This document shows, piece after piece, positions 17,361 to 26,990 of a stretch of 64,000 nucleotides of DNA. Under the pieces are notes generated by a model. It was given only the letters and a program-made list of their open reading frames with translations, did no database searches and was not told where the DNA came from. Numbering within the stretch: the first letter of the stretch is position 1; every line of letters starts with the position of its first letter. The stretch spans positions 320,501 through 384,500 of the forward strand of contig NZ_JACGAG010000001.1 in assembly GCF_014050525.1 (NCBI RefSeq). Direction: 5' to 3'. The translations under genes were made by a program, and so were the position numbers. This DNA is from Clostridium sp. cel8 (GTDB lineage: Bacteria; Bacillota; Clostridia; Clostridiales; Clostridiaceae).

Positions 17361-18567
17361 ATGGATAACTTAGGAAATTATAAATTGAATGAAATCATAG
17401 AACTATCCTCTCTTCAAACTATACAAGATAAATTTGCCAAAATCACTAATCTTTCAGTAATATCAGTTGATAGGTCAGGAAAACCTATAACAAAACCAAG
17501 TAATTTTTCAAAATTCTGTAGTCTTATAAGAAGTTCTAAAGTAGGCAGAATGAAATGCAACGGCTGTGATGCAAAAGGAAGCCTAAACTCAATGATTGCA
17601 AAAAAATCAGTAATTTACACATGTCATGCAGGTTTAACAGATATGTCTGCACCAATTATTGTAGGAAATACATATCTTGGAGGAATGTTATGCGGTCAAG
17701 TAAATATAAAAGGTAGAAAATGTCATGTTAATTGTGAAAAACTTTCTAAAGAACTTGATATCCCTGCTGAAAAAATTAAATCAGCACTATCTAAAGTTAA
17801 AACTGTGAAATATGATAGAATAGTGGATTCTGCAGACTTTCTCTATTTGTTTACCAATTTTATTGCAAAAATGGGTATTTCAAATATAACACATAAAAAA
17901 CTATTAGCTGAAACAAATGAAAAAATGAAATTTGAACACATGGCAAGGGAAAGCCAAATAAAATCAATTCAATCTAAAGTAAACCCACACTTTTTATTTA
18001 ACACTTTAAATACAATTGCAGGTATGGCATTTATAGAAGAAGCAGAAAAAACCGCTAAATTAATTTACTCTCTATCCGACATACTGAGATACAGCATTAA
18101 AAATTCACAGGATACAGTTAAAATAAAAACTGAAATAGAAAATATAAAAAAGTATATGTACATTCAAAAAATACGATACAGTGATAGGCTAAATTATAAT
18201 ATAAATATTTCAAAAGATATACTGGATCATAAAATTCCAGTAATGACTTTACAGCCTATTATAGAAAACGGTATCCATTCACGGATTAGAACCACAAGCC
18301 AACATAGTAGAAATAGATATAGACGGAAAAATGCTAGATGATAAATCTGCCTTAATTAAAATAAGTGATACTGGAATTGGAATGACACCTGAAAAGCTAA
18401 ATAAGGTAATTTATAATATGAATTATTCAAATAATAGCAATGTAAGCGGATTAAAAATTGTAAAGGAAAGATTAAACTATCACTTTGGAGAAAAATCTGA
18501 TATCAAAATAGAAAGCAGAAAAAATATAGGTACAGTGGTATATATAAAGATACCATTTACATATTAA
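17361..18567 (+). pseudogene. PocR-domain sensor histidine kinase, frameshifted
   Basis: A YesM/LytS-type histidine kinase with an N-terminal PocR sensory domain (residues about 10-170; cysteine pairs CNGCDAKG and CHAGLTDMS). PocR domains sense small diols or related ligands. The phospho-acceptor box is NPHFLFNTLNT. One extra G at 18270-18271 breaks the frame in the N-box: the first frame ends after IIENGIHSR at 18341. Removing one base gives IIENVSIHGLEPQA and joins the ATPase part (DTGIGM, then SGLKIVKERL) through 18567. It could be a real mutation, a sequencing error or recoding. The start at 17361 is favoured by GGGGGA. It precedes the AraC-type regulator. Confidence 0.85.
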
Positions 18568-18589
18568 TATTAAGATAGGGAGGTATTTT

Positions 18590-19354
18590 ATGTACAAAAT
18601 AATGATTGCCGATGACGAATCTTTTGAACGTAGCTCTATACGATTTATGCTAAACAAATTTTTCAACAACATAGAAATAATAGAAGACGCCAAAACCGGA
18701 AATGAAGCTATATTATTGTCTAAAAAATATAAGCCAAATATAATCATTATGGATATAAAAATGCCTGAAAAAAATGGTTTAGAAGCTCATGAATCTATTA
18801 TGAAATTTCTTCCTAATATAAAGACAATTATTCTAACAGCCTATGATGATTTTAAATTTGCACAAACTGCTATTAAACTAAATATAGTTGACTACATTCT
18901 AAAACCTACAAAACCCTATGAATTAAAAGATTCCATAGAGAAAATAATTTCATCTCTTGACAGTGAAAGTAATAAAATGATTCATAATAATCAAATTAAT
19001 CCCTATAATGAACCTCCTTTAAAGAAAGCTATAGAGTATATAAATAAAAATTTCAACAAGAGCATTAATTTAAATTTAGTAGCAAAACACATACATTTTA
19101 ATCCACAGTATTTTAGCAAGTATTTTAAAAACAATACAGGTATTAATTTCATAGAATACCTATCCAAAGTTAGGATAAACAATGCAAAAAAGTTATTGGA
19201 ATACACAGATAAAAGTATACATATGATATCAATGGATGTAGGCTATACAGATCCATCGTATTTTACAAAGGTGTTTATGAAATATGAGGGAATTTCCCCT
19301 CGCAATTACAGACAGAGGGTCAATTCAGAGTTCACAATTCACAATGCACGATGA
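18590..19354 (+). CDS. AraC-type response regulator (YesN-like), probable pdu activator
   Basis: A 254-residue response regulator: receiver domain (residues 1-120; acidic pair near IADDE, phospho-acceptor Asp in IIMDIKMP, Lys in YILKPTKP) and a C-terminal AraC double helix-turn-helix (LNLVAKHIHFNPQYFSKYFKN, then GYTDPSYFTKVFMKYEG). It lies 22 bases after the kinase with its own AGGGAGG. It probably binds the direct repeats upstream of pduA. The last seven residues (FTIHNAR) and the stop codon are encoded by the 7-bp repeat array that begins at 19330, so the natural C-terminus was probably replaced or extended by it. Confidence 0.92.
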   Translation: MYKIMIADDESFERSSIRFMLNKFFNNIEIIEDAKTGNEAILLSKKYKPNIIIMDIKMPEKNGLEAHESIMKFLPNIKTIILTAYDDFKFAQTAIKLNIVDYILKPTKPYELKDSIEKIISSLDSESNKMIHNNQINPYNEPPLKKAIEYINKNFNKSINLNLVAKHIHFNPQYFSKYFKNNTGINFIEYLSKVRINNAKKLLEYTDKSIHMISMDVGYTDPSYFTKVFMKYEGISPRNYRQRVNSEFTIHNAR

Positions 19355-19469
19355 GCAATGCACAGATAACAATGAACAATTCACAGTTCACAATGCACGA
19401 TGAACAATGCACGATGAGCAAGGCACGATGAACAATGAGCAATGCACAGTTCTCAATGCACAGTTCACA
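19330..19469. repeat. In-phase array of 20 heptamer repeats
   Basis: Twenty consecutive 7-bp units without a phase break, e.g. GTTCACA, ATTCACA, ATGCACG, ATGAGCA, ATGAACA. The loose consensus is RTKMACR. It starts inside the 3' end of the response-regulator gene and fills the gap to the convergent polysaccharide operon. No intrinsic terminator hairpin is visible between the two converging genes, so the array is all that separates them. Confidence 0.85.
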
Positions 19470-19505
19470 ATTTGTAGTGGGCTGTGCAGGATTTTGTATA
19501 TGGAT

Positions 19506-20555
19506 TTATTCTACTCCATAATACTCTACATACCATTTTGCAAATCTTTCAAGTCCTTCCTCAATAGACGTTGATGGTTTAAAGTCTACAGCCTCCTGAA
19601 GTTTATCTGTTGATGCATAAGTTTTAGGTACATCTCCTGGCTTTAATGGTTCGAATATCTTTTTAAATTCTACTTTTCTATCTAATGCTTTACTTAAAGC
19701 TTTTTCTAAAGCTCCTATAAATGTCATAAGCTTTTCTGGGCTGTTATTTCCTATGTTAAATACTCTATGAGGAGCAGTCTTTTGTCCAGATTCTTCTACA
19801 TCTATAGCTGGTGGATTGTTAAGAAGTCTTTGAATTCCTTCTACTATATCATCTATATATGTAAAGTCTCTATATAAGTCATGTTCAAAGTCACCATTGT
19901 TAAATATCTTAATAGGTTCTCCTTTAAAATATTTATCTGTAAAGCCAAAGTATGCCATGTCTGGTCTTCCCATAGGTCCATATACTGTGAAAAATCTAAG
20001 ACCTGTAGCTGGTATCTTATACAAATGACTATAAGTATGTGCCATTAATTCATTTGATTTTTTAGTAGCTGCATATAAAGATACTGGGTTATCTACAAAG
20101 TCTGATTCTTCAAAAGGTACTTTTTTGTTAGAACCGTATACTGAACTTGAGGATGCATATACAAGATGGTCTACTGGATTATATCTGCAAGCTTCAAGTA
20201 TATTAAAAAAGCCTATTATATTACTTTGTATATATACATCTGGGTTTTCTATGGAATATCTTACGCCTGCTTGAGCAGCTAAGTTTACTACAACATTGGG
20301 CTTGTACTTTTTAAATGTATCCATAACCATAGATTTATCTGATATATCACCTTTAATAAATATAAATTTATCAAAAAGTTTAAGTTTTTCTAGTCTTGCA
20401 TATTTAAGATTCACATCATAATAATTATTTATATTATCTATACCTATTATCCTGCAGCCTTCTTCTAAAAGTTTTTTGGATAAATAAAATCCAATAAAAC
20501 CTGCTGCTCCTGTAATTAAATATATTTTAGTTGTGTCTAATATTTTATAACTCAT
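19506..20555 (-). CDS. NAD-dependent nucleotide-sugar epimerase (UDP-glucuronate 4-epimerase-like)
   Basis: A 349-residue extended short-chain dehydrogenase. The NAD-binding motif is TGAAGFIGFYLSKKL, and the catalytic YxxxK is YAATKKSNE, with the upstream serines in ASSSSVYGSNKKVPF. The overall pattern (NNYYDVNLKYARL; RDFTYIDDIVEGI) is that of UDP-glucuronate 4-epimerases (CapI/GalE type), which make UDP-galacturonate. It is the last gene of the polysaccharide operon and would supply a sugar donor. Other C4 epimerase substrates cannot be excluded. Confidence 0.88.
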   Translation of the reverse strand: MSYKILDTTKIYLITGAAGFIGFYLSKKLLEEGCRIIGIDNINNYYDVNLKYARLEKLKLFDKFIFIKGDISDKSMVMDTFKKYKPNVVVNLAAQAGVRYSIENPDVYIQSNIIGFFNILEACRYNPVDHLVYASSSSVYGSNKKVPFEESDFVDNPVSLYAATKKSNELMAHTYSHLYKIPATGLRFFTVYGPMGRPDMAYFGFTDKYFKGEPIKIFNNGDFEHDLYRDFTYIDDIVEGIQRLLNNPPAIDVEESGQKTAPHRVFNIGNNSPEKLMTFIGALEKALSKALDRKVEFKKIFEPLKPGDVPKTYASTDKLQEAVDFKPSTSIEEGLERFAKWYVEYYGVE

Positions 20556-20668
20556 TTTTATTTCTCTTTAAAATATATAGATATCATTCCAACATTATGG
20601 ATTTTACCTTCCCTTTATTATTTGATTTACATTAAATATTTTAGAATCTATATTTTTGACATTTATAT

Positions 20669-21835
20669 TTAATTAATTATTTTTCTTTTCATCTTTGATA
20701 ATACATTTCTTGTTTTTCTATATACTTTTTTACTAAAACTTATTTTTGTATAACTATTTATCAGTTTACTAATATCATCAGAATACGAATCTAACTTGTT
20801 GAAAAACATATAACGTTTAGGATTAATAGGCACAGATTTTATTGCAGATGGGTTATATTTAATAGCTTCATCACAATCTACTTGCTTAACTATCATTTTA
20901 TCCTGTAATTGATCAAATATCTTTTTACCTTTATTAGAATTAATTAAAACCAATGATGTTCCTCTATCATCATCTAATTCAGGTACAATATTCTCAATAC
21001 CCCAAAAGTCTGCAATAGTTATATCGCTTAATCTATTTAATGTTTTAGATTTACAATCATAACAGGAAGGGCGAAGATATAAATTCTGTAAAAAGCCTCG
21101 CATAAATATATCTTCTCTAAGATTCTTTCTATACTCCGTATTGTTATCAAATGATAGCAATACGGAGTATAGCTTCCAGCCGTAATCCTTACGCCTGAAA
21201 GCTATTCTCCGTGTAGTAGATCCATACTTTTTTTCAAGTTCAGCTCTATACATTTTAAATACCTTAGGCGATGGTACTCCATGACATATTATATCTACAC
21301 ATATTAAATTATCATAATCTCTTCCTAAGTAAGATATAAGTCCATCTATTTGACATGGTGTTCCTGAAAATAATACCTTAGTACCTTTTTTTAGAAATTC
21401 CTTAGTTTGCTTATATGTATCACCAATTTTGCTCTGCAAATATTTTGAACCTCTAAATTTTGATAAATCTTCAATAGTATCCACATAACTATGAACTAAA
21501 TCTAATTTGTCATTAAAGCAAGCTCCAAATACTACTCCCCCATCATTTATTATATTTTCAGCTAAAAGTGTAAATATACCTCCAGATGAACTTTCATTTC
21601 TTATATTTTCATTCTTATTTATAGAAGCATAGGCTATTGTATTATTTACTCTTTGTTTCTTATTAATTATAGGACATACCTTTTCACATAAACCACAATT
21701 TATGCATTTAGTATCATCAACATTTGGATATAAAAAACCTTCTTTGTCATCTATCATTGTAATACAATTAACAGGACAAGCATTGTAGCATGCATGACAT
21801 CCAGAACAATCTTGTTTTTTAGTTATTTTTATCAT
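20669..21835 (-). CDS. Coenzyme F420 hydrogenase beta-subunit-like Fe-S protein
   Basis: A 388-residue protein with two N-terminal 4Fe-4S motifs (CSGCHACYNACPVNC and CINCGLCEKVCP) and the FrhB/FpoF domain (SSGGIFTLLAENI; FSGTPCQIDGL). Genes of this type often accompany polysaccharide pyruvyl transferases in surface-polysaccharide clusters, as here (pyruvyl transferase two genes upstream). It is probably a flavin-linked reductase acting on a sugar intermediate or lipid carrier; the reaction is unknown. Confidence 0.85.
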   Translation of the reverse strand: MIKITKKQDCSGCHACYNACPVNCITMIDDKEGFLYPNVDDTKCINCGLCEKVCPIINKKQRVNNTIAYASINKNENIRNESSSGGIFTLLAENIINDGGVVFGACFNDKLDLVHSYVDTIEDLSKFRGSKYLQSKIGDTYKQTKEFLKKGTKVLFSGTPCQIDGLISYLGRDYDNLICVDIICHGVPSPKVFKMYRAELEKKYGSTTRRIAFRRKDYGWKLYSVLLSFDNNTEYRKNLREDIFMRGFLQNLYLRPSCYDCKSKTLNRLSDITIADFWGIENIVPELDDDRGTSLVLINSNKGKKIFDQLQDKMIVKQVDCDEAIKYNPSAIKSVPINPKRYMFFNKLDSYSDDISKLINSYTKISFSKKVYRKTRNVLSKMKRKIIN

Positions 21836-21850
21836 ATTTTAAATCTCTCC

Positions 21851-23392
21851 TTAAGCTATTCTTTCTTTTATCTTCTTTATAGGAGAAATAAATAAACTTT
21901 TTTCATATTTATTCATTCCTATAAACCACATTAATGGAATATAAATTATAGTAAATAACACACCTTTAATTAATATACAACGATATCCACTTCCAATAAT
22001 AAAACCATTTATAAAGAAACTACATATAAAAGCGATTATAACCGGAATAGTCATTAAAGATATATTTTTCCAAAACCTAGGGATGTTTATATGTATTTGT
22101 TTATAATAATAAATATTCATTATAATAATGTTACCTAATGTTAAACCAAGTGAAGTACCTATAGCACATCCAATGCCTCCATACATTTTCCCAAGAGGTA
22201 TACTTATTGCAATATTAAACATCGATATTATAGTATAAAGAATAGAGCGAAATCTTTGTCTATTTTGTGCTTGTAATATAGTTATCCCTAAATTTTGTAT
22301 TAACGGTATTGTTACGGGTATTATCAATATTGCAGCTATGTAAAATGCACTATTATAATTTCTTCCTGCCCAAGTATTAACAAAGTCTTGTCCAACTAAT
22401 AAGAAACCACATAATATATATGCCATAATGATATACTGAATTCTACCAATCTTAATAAACATATCTGATATTTCTTTATCAGATGCTTTTTTTGTGACCA
22501 TTGCAGTTAACTTTGGTAAAAATACTCCTGAAATTGCAGTTGAAAATGATAAATAATATTTATTAATTTGAGCTGCAACTGAATAAATTGCAACGGCAAC
22601 TGTACCCGATACAGCTCCTAAAATAAATTGATCAGCACTCCAATTTACTTTATCAACAATCATATTTAGAAATATATAAAATGAATAACCCGTTATTTCC
22701 TTCAATAAGCTAAAATCAAATTTTTTAAGATATATTTTAATTTTTAATTTGTATAAACAAAAGAACATATTTATTAATAAACATGTAATGTTTAAAATAG
22801 TTGTAACCACTACCATTGCAATTGCTTTATATCCTGACATTAGTAATGGTATCATAATACATGGATTAATAATAATCCTAATTATATTAACAATTTTAGA
22901 AAAAACAAATTCTTCATAAGCAGTAACTATAGAACTGAAAATACCAAGAGGAAATGATATTGATAAATTGAATATAAGCAAACCCATTAAAACTTTTGCT
23001 TTATCAACTTCCGCTATTGTCATCTTAGCCGAAAAAATATTTCCAATATTTAAATATAAAGAAAAACCTAAAAACAATGTAACTATTCCAATTAAAATAT
23101 AAATAATTAAAAACATACCATACAAATTATATTCTTTTTCTTTTTTATTCAATGCTCTATATTTTGCAGTATATCTTACAACAGCATTTCCAAATCCAAA
23201 ATCAAGTATAGTTAAATATCCAACTACAGAAGCTGTTAAAGAATATAATCCATATTCTGATTGTCCCATTTTTCGAAGCATAAATGGTGTATAACCTAAA
23301 CTTATAGTTGTACTTAAAATAAGAGATATGTATGATAATATTGCTCCTACTTTACGCTGATTTTTTTTCAAGATGAGTTTCCCTACTTTCAA
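21851..23392 (-). CDS. wzx: Wzx-like polysaccharide flippase
   Basis: A 513-residue MATE/MOP-type membrane protein with about 12-14 hydrophobic segments, matching polysaccharide biosynthesis (RfbX/Wzx) proteins that flip undecaprenyl-linked repeat units. The N-terminal pattern (SLGYTPFMLRKMGQSEYGLYSL) is characteristic of the family. The first TTG has no ribosome site; a second TTG seven codons in (23371) follows AGTAGGG, so the start is uncertain. Confidence 0.9.
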   Translation of the reverse strand: MKVGKLILKKNQRKVGAILSYISLILSTTISLGYTPFMLRKMGQSEYGLYSLTASVVGYLTILDFGFGNAVVRYTAKYRALNKKEKEYNLYGMFLIIYILIGIVTLFLGFSLYLNIGNIFSAKMTIAEVDKAKVLMGLLIFNLSISFPLGIFSSIVTAYEEFVFSKIVNIIRIIINPCIMIPLLMSGYKAIAMVVVTTILNITCLLINMFFCLYKLKIKIYLKKFDFSLLKEITGYSFYIFLNMIVDKVNWSADQFILGAVSGTVAVAIYSVAAQINKYYLSFSTAISGVFLPKLTAMVTKKASDKEISDMFIKIGRIQYIIMAYILCGFLLVGQDFVNTWAGRNYNSAFYIAAILIIPVTIPLIQNLGITILQAQNRQRFRSILYTIISMFNIAISIPLGKMYGGIGCAIGTSLGLTLGNIIIMNIYYYKQIHINIPRFWKNISLMTIPVIIAFICSFFINGFIIGSGYRCILIKGVLFTIIYIPLMWFIGMNKYEKSLFISPIKKIKERIA

Positions 23393-23438
23393 TATTTTTT
23401 TGTATAATGATATTTCTTTAATCTTTTCATGTTTTTAA

Positions 23439-24590
23439 TTAATCATTTTTTATATTTAGTGCTTCTTTTAAATAATCTAAAGACTTTTTACGTTCCACTT
23501 CTAAAATTGAAGTAATATGATCATAATTTGCCTCAAATATTTGTTCATCGCTTAAAATATTGTTTGATTTGCGGTTTTGTAGTTTAAAAGTTTTTAGTAA
23601 AGTATCTATTCTTGAGTTCATATTTGATAATTTTCCTTCTCTCTCAAACACAACAAATGCTGTACCTAAGAGTATAGAAAATACACACCCATGAAATGAA
23701 TCTGTAAATAAAACACTAGCTGAATTAATATAATCTATAAACTCACTAGGTCCTGCTTGATATCTCTTTAAATCTCTTATTGAAGCTAAATTTACAATCA
23801 AAAGATTATTTCTTTTTGCTATTTTTTTTATTTTTTTCTTTATTTCTTGGCTTACATCTCCAAGAAAATATGTAAGTAAATATTTATATTTAGGCTTAAA
23901 TTTATCTTTTTTTGATATTGATAACCATTTTTCTTTTGACAACATCAAAGTTGGATCTATTAATACTTGTGCTTCTCTATTTGTTAAATCTTTTATTATT
24001 CTTGCACCACTTTCTTCTCTTACAGATAATCTGTGCATTTGTGATAACCATTTTGCATAATCATTTATATATTTAGATGGTATTTTATCTATTCCAAAAC
24101 TAGGAGCATAAGCTATCCTTTTACATGGCGGTGCAAATGTAAGAAAATCTATAGAAGAACCATATCTAAATGTTGGATTCCAAACTTGGTCGCTTCCTAC
24201 TACAAAATAATCAAATTCATCTTTTAACGTTTTAGGTATATTTGATTGTGAAATATAGTATTTTGTTTCACATATATTATCGTTAGTAAATTTTTTAAAT
24301 CTTTCTAATCGCTTTTGTTTTGATACTTGTATATTGTTCTTATATATAATATTGAATGCTTTATTTTTTATTTTTTCATATACCAGTTTAGGTGGCATAT
24401 TTTTCAATTTATACATTTTATGTAAAATATCACTCTTATTGTAGTCATTCTTTTTTTCGCATTCAACATTAGTTACAATTGTTTTAACTGATAATTCTAA
24501 ATCCTTTAAGACTTCTTGAGTTGCATAGTTTTGCAATCTATTTCCATAATTATTGTAGTCATTTATTGTTAAAATTGCAACTCTGTTCAT
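23439..24590 (-). CDS. Polysaccharide pyruvyl transferase family protein
   Basis: A 383-residue member of the CsaB/WcaK/EpsO family, predicted to add ketal-linked pyruvate to a sugar of the exopolysaccharide. Visible family features are AILTINDYNNYGNRLQNYA at the start, FVVGSDQVWNPTF near the middle, and the FTDSFHGCVFSILLG motif towards the C-terminus. The start is the ATG preceded by GGAGTG, six codons inside the longest frame. Confidence 0.9.
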   Translation of the reverse strand: MNRVAILTINDYNNYGNRLQNYATQEVLKDLELSVKTIVTNVECEKKNDYNKSDILHKMYKLKNMPPKLVYEKIKNKAFNIIYKNNIQVSKQKRLERFKKFTNDNICETKYYISQSNIPKTLKDEFDYFVVGSDQVWNPTFRYGSSIDFLTFAPPCKRIAYAPSFGIDKIPSKYINDYAKWLSQMHRLSVREESGARIIKDLTNREAQVLIDPTLMLSKEKWLSISKKDKFKPKYKYLLTYFLGDVSQEIKKKIKKIAKRNNLLIVNLASIRDLKRYQAGPSEFIDYINSASVLFTDSFHGCVFSILLGTAFVVFEREGKLSNMNSRIDTLLKTFKLQNRKSNNILSDEQIFEANYDHITSILEVERKKSLDYLKEALNIKND

Positions 24591-24762
24591 AATTTCACTC
24601 CTCATCATTTTTTTAACACACTATTTAATGTTTCTTATTAATTATATTATTTGTTATTATGTAATTATCCAAATATTCTAATTATTTAACAATTATTTCA
24701 TAATACAATCTTATAATTTATTTGAAAAATACTACATAACTATTGTTAAAAAGGTTAAATAC

Positions 24763-25758
24763 TTATTTTAATCTAAACTTATCTTCAAAATAATATATAA
24801 CCTCATTTTTGATTTTTAGCTTTTTTAGAAACAAAATAAAATAAATCTTCATAAATGCCAATAAATCTCTCTTCTTTTTATATGGAAATTGTTTCATAAC
24901 TATATATAATTTCTTTTCCATATTTCTTGAAATATTTAAATTTTTACAATTATCTGCAGTAAACATTATTTCTCTTATCGTCGAAAAATATCTTCTCAAC
25001 GCAATATAATATAAATCAACAGATAAATTTTTATACATTTTTGTTATTTGAGCCAAAGCATCTATCTCTGTAAGCGATTTTGGTGTTAATTTTCTTCTTC
25101 CACCCCCAGTGGCACTATCACTTCTTCGATACCAATAATAAAAACTTTCTTTAACACATATAATTTTATTGCAATTTTGTAAAACTTTTGCCAACCACAA
25201 AAAGTCCTCTCCTACATGTATTTTTTCTGGAAAAGTAATAAAATTTTTTTTATCATCTAACAAAACAGCTTTTTTAAAAATTTTATTCCAAACAGCAGAC
25301 ATATAAGATTGATTAAATATAGACTTAAATATTGCATCTCCTAATAAAATTGAGTTTTCTGGAGCTCTTTCCATTATCTTATCATTAAATATATTTTTAT
25401 ATCCACACCAAACAGCATCAATATCATCATCCTTAAATTCATTCATCATAGTTTTAAACATCTCTGGATCAATTTCATCATCTGGATCAATAAAAATCAC
25501 ATATCCTCCTGTTATATGCAAAAATCCTTGATTTCTCGCAGCTGAAACTCCTGAATTGTTTTGATGAATAACTCGAATTCTCTTATCAACTTTCATCCAT
25601 TCATCGCAGATCAAACCACTTCTATCTGTAGATCCATCGTCCACTAATATTACTTCAAAATTTAAATATGTTTGTTTTTTTATACTTGATAAACACCTAT
25701 CTATATATTTTTCCACATTATACACTGGTATAATTACAGATAATTTTTTTTCTATCAT
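24763..25758 (-). CDS. GT2 family glycosyltransferase
   Basis: A 331-residue GT-A fold glycosyltransferase. It begins LSVIIPVYNVEKYIDRCLSS, has the nucleotide-sugar VDDGSTD motif and the metal-binding IDPDDEID (DxD), and the acceptor-side GEDFLWLAKVL acidic motif. It probably adds one sugar to the lipid-linked repeat unit on the inner membrane face. Donor and linkage are not predictable. Confidence 0.92.
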   Translation of the reverse strand: MIEKKLSVIIPVYNVEKYIDRCLSSIKKQTYLNFEVILVDDGSTDRSGLICDEWMKVDKRIRVIHQNNSGVSAARNQGFLHITGGYVIFIDPDDEIDPEMFKTMMNEFKDDDIDAVWCGYKNIFNDKIMERAPENSILLGDAIFKSIFNQSYMSAVWNKIFKKAVLLDDKKNFITFPEKIHVGEDFLWLAKVLQNCNKIICVKESFYYWYRRSDSATGGGRRKLTPKSLTEIDALAQITKMYKNLSVDLYYIALRRYFSTIREIMFTADNCKNLNISRNMEKKLYIVMKQFPYKKKRDLLAFMKIYFILFLKKLKIKNEVIYYFEDKFRLK

Positions 25759-25947
25759 ATCCTAATTATCCTTTCTATCCAGATTACTTCTGAGCCTTAT
25801 TTTAAAAAATATTATTTTAAATTTTAAAATTTAATAAAGTGCTTTAAAATTCTATTGTTGAACTTTTATTCTAAAATTTCTTTTTTGAGCAATAGCATTT
25901 AGTAATCTTATAAAAGAAACATTGTCCCAATTTTAATTTATCTAATA

Positions 25948-26907
25948 CTATAACTCAAATTTAGATTTTGTTGGATAAATTTTTTCAAAACACTCTATCA
26001 ATTTTTTTTGAATTTCATTAAAATGATTAGTTTTTTCACTATCATTTAAACAAATTAGTTTATGTTTATGGTTCTTAATTTCATCCACTATATTTTTAAT
26101 ATTTTTCAATTCTATTTCATAATATTTAGTAATTGAGTGATCTCTTTCAATATAATTATTTGACATAATTTGCCAAAATTGAAAAATCCACTGACTTACA
26201 TCATTTGATGTTCTAAATCTATGACTAGATACTTTATCCAATAAATTATACTCCTTTTCCCAAACTATAGAATATGTAGACTTTAAATAAGAAGTTGGAA
26301 CATGATCTGGTATTAATGCTACAATTGGCTTTTCATGTGGATATAAAAATTTTTTTATACTATTCTTTAATTTATTATATTTAACTTCATATTTATTATA
26401 ATTGAGTTTAAAGTATTTTTGCACAATTTTTGCACAATTATAATTAATTTTCGTGGATTCCTTTCCTATCTTCCAAATTAATCCCAGATTTTTATTATCA
26501 CAAGGTAAATCATTAATAAAAAAATCACTTTCTAAAGTTTCTGCATTAACGAACATATCATCATTAAAATATATAAATTTTTCTGATAAACCAGAAATCC
26601 TATGTAAATTCATTTCTATTGCACAGGAATTAAAAGTTGGCAGATACTCTTGTTTTATAATCTGATTATGATTAACAACCTCTAATTTTTCATATTTTGT
26701 ATTTAACCATGTCGGTATATGTCCATATGTAACAAAATAAACTTTATGAAACCATGGTGCATTTCTTTCAATACATCTAAACCAATATTTCAATAAATTC
26801 CAATCCCTATACCGACATTCATTAATTGTATTTAATTCGTATTTTTTTCTATCTGCAAGCCATTTTTTATCACTTCCATCTACCCATGTAATAACCAAAT
26901 CAACCAT
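25948..26907 (-). CDS. Stealth-family sugar-phosphate transferase
   Basis: A 319-residue Stealth protein. Conserved region 1 (VDLVITWVDGSDKKW), region 2 (around YRDWNLLKYWFRCIERNAPW and FIYFNDDMFVN) and the later YEKE/HRFR-type regions are visible. The family makes phosphodiester linkages by transferring hexose-1-phosphate, as in GlcNAc-1-phosphotransferase and capsule synthases. It implies that the exopolysaccharide contains sugar-1-phosphate. It is read after the GT32 gene with an AGGAGAG site. Confidence 0.9.
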   Translation of the reverse strand: MVDLVITWVDGSDKKWLADRKKYELNTINECRYRDWNLLKYWFRCIERNAPWFHKVYFVTYGHIPTWLNTKYEKLEVVNHNQIIKQEYLPTFNSCAIEMNLHRISGLSEKFIYFNDDMFVNAETLESDFFINDLPCDNKNLGLIWKIGKESTKINYNCAKIVQKYFKLNYNKYEVKYNKLKNSIKKFLYPHEKPIVALIPDHVPTSYLKSTYSIVWEKEYNLLDKVSSHRFRTSNDVSQWIFQFWQIMSNNYIERDHSITKYYEIELKNIKNIVDEIKNHKHKLICLNDSEKTNHFNEIQKKLIECFEKIYPTKSKFEL

Positions 26908-26990
26908 AATATTTTACACTCTCCTAAATCATTTGACTTTTTTCTCCATCATAACTAATAAATTACCACATACATATATCAATCTTTTTA

